Shown one piece after another: positions 6,578 to 7,800 of a stretch of DNA of 7,800 bases. Below the pieces are notes generated by a model. The model was not told the DNA's origin. It saw nothing but the letters and a program-made list of their open reading frames with translations, and ran no database searches. A program made the position numbers and the translations under genes. The stretch's first letter is position 1. Every line of letters begins with the position of its first letter. The DNA comes from an uncultured Prevotella sp. (lineage in GTDB: Bacteria > Bacteroidota > Bacteroidia > Bacteroidales > Bacteroidaceae): positions 1-7,800 of the forward strand of contig URQS01000092.1 in assembly GCA_900550035.1 (NCBI GenBank), read 5' to 3'.

Positions 6578-7057
6578 ATGATAACAATAATTGCTGCCGT
6601 TGCCGCCAATCGCGCCATCGGTCTTAACAACAAATTGCTGTATTGGTTGCCCAACGACCTCAAGCGTTTCAAGGCACTCACCACAGGTCATACAATAATT
6701 ATGGGACGCCGCACATTTGAGTCGTTGCCCAAGGGAGCGTTGCCCAATCGTCGCAACGTGGTGTTGAGCCGCACGCAGACCGAGTTTCCTGGATGCGACA
6801 CCTATCGCTCACTCGACGAGGCACTTGCCCACTGCTCTAAAGACGAGGATATATATATAATAGGTGGAGCGAGTGTATACGAACAGGCACTCAGCCATGC
6901 CGATCGTCTCTGCCTTACTGAGGTACACGACACTCCCGCCAATGCCGATGCCTTCTTTCCCGAATACAAAGGATGGAAAGAGACAATGCGCGAGGAACAT
7001 ACAACCGACGAGAAACATCATCAAGCCTACGCTTTCGTAGACTACGAAAAGGAATAG
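6578..7057 (+). CDS. folA: Dihydrofolate reductase
   Basis: Reduces dihydrofolate to tetrahydrofolate with NADPH in the cytosol, and is the trimethoprim target in bacteria. The 159 residues match the E. coli length. Visible are the N-terminal strand MITIIAAVAANRAIG, the catalytic acid D27 in LPND, TIIMGRRTFESLP (39-51), LPNRRNVVLS with the folate-binding Arg (about 58), the nucleotide-binding IIGGASVYEQAL (94-105), and the C-terminal LTEVHD...DAFFPEY block. At the position of the nearly invariant W22 of the E. coli enzyme this protein has Y22, followed by W23; I think related Bacteroidales enzymes share this but cannot check it. It lies 184 bp after thyA, across a heptamer-repeat gap, and is convergent with the lrp-like gene. 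No promoter of its own is apparent, so cotranscription with thyA is the simple reading. Confidence 0.96.
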   Translation: MITIIAAVAANRAIGLNNKLLYWLPNDLKRFKALTTGHTIIMGRRTFESLPKGALPNRRNVVLSRTQTEFPGCDTYRSLDEALAHCSKDEDIYIIGGASVYEQALSHADRLCLTEVHDTPANADAFFPEYKGWKETMREEHTTDEKHHQAYAFVDYEKE

Positions 7058-7065
7058 GATTTCAG

Positions 7066-7164
7066 TTGAGAATTGAGAGTTGAAAGTTGAGAGTTATGAT
7101 TACTTTTTTTCAAAGGGCTTTATAAATAAATCATATCATAACTCTCAATTCTCAACTCTCAATT
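7066..7164. repeat. Heptamer array 3, arranged as a long inverted repeat
   Basis: The left part (7066-7093) is four 7-bp units close to TTGAGAG, followed by TTATGAT. The right part is its inverted complement. Arms 7071-7100 and 7135-7164 are each 30 bp and pair with only two mismatches, with a 34-nt A/T-rich spacer containing a T7 run (7104-7110). It fills the gap between the convergent folA and lrp-like genes and stops 3 bp short of the latter's stop codon. Confidence 0.85.
7071..7164. terminator. Possible bidirectional terminator between folA and lrp
   Basis: The 30-bp inverted repeat described for array 3 would form a long stem in RNA made from either strand, and both converging genes end right beside it. 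The stem is A/U-rich and has no clean U-tract directly after it, so factor-dependent termination or mRNA 3'-end stabilisation is as likely as intrinsic termination. The role is inferred from position only. Confidence 0.45.
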
Positions 7165-7167
7165 ATT

Positions 7168-7680
7168 TTATTCTTCTATTACCTCTTCCTGCTCGTCATC
7201 AAAATCATCGTCAACGGGCAGTTCGCTGATAGGAATCTGGCGGTTGATGGCGGCATTGAACGAAATAACAGTTTCTGAGCGTGACAATCCGAGCGGCTGC
7301 AACTTGTCGTGAATGATGTTGAGCAGATGGTGGTTGTTGCGGGCATAAATCTTGATGAACATGTCGAAACCACCTGTCGTATAGTGACATTCCACTACTT
7401 CAGGAATCTTCTTAAGCTCTTCAACTACGTCATCAAACTTAGCCGGGTTCTGCAAGTACAAACCTACATAAGCGCATGTTTCATATCCCACCTTTTCGGG
7501 GTCAACGATAAACTGTGAGCCTTTCAATATTCCAAGGTTAGTTAGCTTCTGAATACGCTGATGAATAGCAGCGCCACTGACATTGCAAGAACGTGCCACC
7601 TCCAAGAACGGGATACGAGCATCTCCTGCAATGAGCCGAAGTATTTTCTTGTCAAGTAAATCTAAATTGTGATGTGCCAT
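7168..7680 (-). CDS. Lrp/AsnC family transcriptional regulator
   Basis: A 170-residue DNA-binding regulator of the feast/famine family. The N-terminal winged helix-turn-helix runs from LDLLDKKILRLI (6-17) through VARSCNVSGAAIHQRIQKLTNLGIL (28-52, the recognition helix within VSGAAIHQRIQKL). The C-terminal RAM domain (about 65-148) forms the oligomer and ligand interface and shows the typical TTGGFDMFIKI turn (101-111) near the effector site. Such proteins assemble as dimers to octamers and usually sense amino acids; the ligand cannot be read from sequence. The tail (about 155-170) is almost wholly acidic and longer than in many relatives. The start ATG is set by a good promoter at 7707-7737 that leaves a short leader of about 20 nt. 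It is convergent with folA. Autoregulation is common in the family, but no clear palindromic operator is visible here. Confidence 0.93.
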   Translation of the reverse strand: MAHHNLDLLDKKILRLIAGDARIPFLEVARSCNVSGAAIHQRIQKLTNLGILKGSQFIVDPEKVGYETCAYVGLYLQNPAKFDDVVEELKKIPEVVECHYTTGGFDMFIKIYARNNHHLLNIIHDKLQPLGLSRSETVISFNAAINRQIPISELPVDDDFDDEQEEVIEE

Positions 7681-7706
7681 TTATGAATTGTTGTTTTAAT
7701 ATGGCA

Positions 7707-7737
7707 CAAAGGTAGTATAAAATTACGATATAAACAA
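7707..7737 (-). promoter_or_regulatory. Promoter of the lrp-like gene
   Basis: On the minus strand TTG (complement of 7735-7737) is followed after 20 bp by TACCTTTG (complement of 7707-7714), matching the Bacteroidetes −7 consensus TAnnTTTG. Start would fall near 7700, about 20 nt before the ATG at 7680. Its core is identical to that of the putative rRNA promoter at 114-121. Confidence 0.7.
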
Positions 7738-7800
7738 TTTTTTCGGAAAAAGAATGACTAAAAAAGCAAAAAATAGCAGATTTGGGCTTTTGTTTTGAGT

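Noticed and set aside
7033..7049. Perfect 8-bp palindrome TTTCGTAG/CTACGAAA at the folA 3' end
   Set aside because: It lies within conserved-type coding sequence (AFVDYEK) with a 1-nt centre; coincidence of codons is the simpler reading.
5549..7164. CRISPR array
   Set aside because: Units are 7-23 bp, head to tail, without unique spacers and without any cas gene nearby.

Overview
The window looks like chromosomal DNA from a Bacteroidales bacterium, most likely Prevotella-like. Three things point there. Four promoter-like sites carry the Bacteroidetes −7 element TAnnTTTG, three of them with a TTG/TTTG about 19-20 bp upstream. The genes lack Shine-Dalgarno sequences and have A/T-rich leaders instead. 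The protein types (a DUF3943 outer-membrane protein with RGVQI-type repeats, a RsmF-like methyltransferase with a PUA-like tail, adjacent thyA and folA, a small Lrp/AsnC regulator) fit that order. The genus is inference; no 16S sequence lies inside the window.

Layout. Positions 1-144 (minus strand) hold a strong promoter and a leader with a boxA-like element that runs off the left edge. I read it as the start of an rRNA operon whose 16S gene lies outside the window. Positions 262-3911 (minus strand) form a two-gene operon with its own promoter: a DAACS/SLC1-fold symporter, followed through a 4-bp ATGA stop/start overlap by an 830-residue outer-membrane protein with about ten 16-residue surface repeats and a DUF3943 domain. 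Divergent from it, 4092-7057 (plus strand) carries rsmF-like, thyA and folA. ThyA turns dUMP into dTMP and leaves dihydrofolate, which FolA reduces to tetrahydrofolate, so these two neighbours are consecutive steps of one cycle. Convergent to folA, 7168-7680 (minus strand) encodes an Lrp/AsnC regulator with a clear upstream promoter. The last about 60 bases (7739-7800) are A/T-rich and I see nothing I can support in them.

The least ordinary feature is in the gaps. The three consecutive intergenic regions after rsmF, thyA and folA each hold a short array built on a 7-bp period, but with a different heptamer in each: about ACAYTTM, TAAYTCS and TTGAGAG. The third is arranged as a large inverted repeat between convergent genes. 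I found no IS element, CRISPR array, phage gene or defence system; all six coding genes belong to recognisable families. The other points worth a second look are the atypical ligand-site residues of the symporter, its translational coupling to a repeat-bearing outer-membrane protein, and alternative hairpins over the thyA stop codon.
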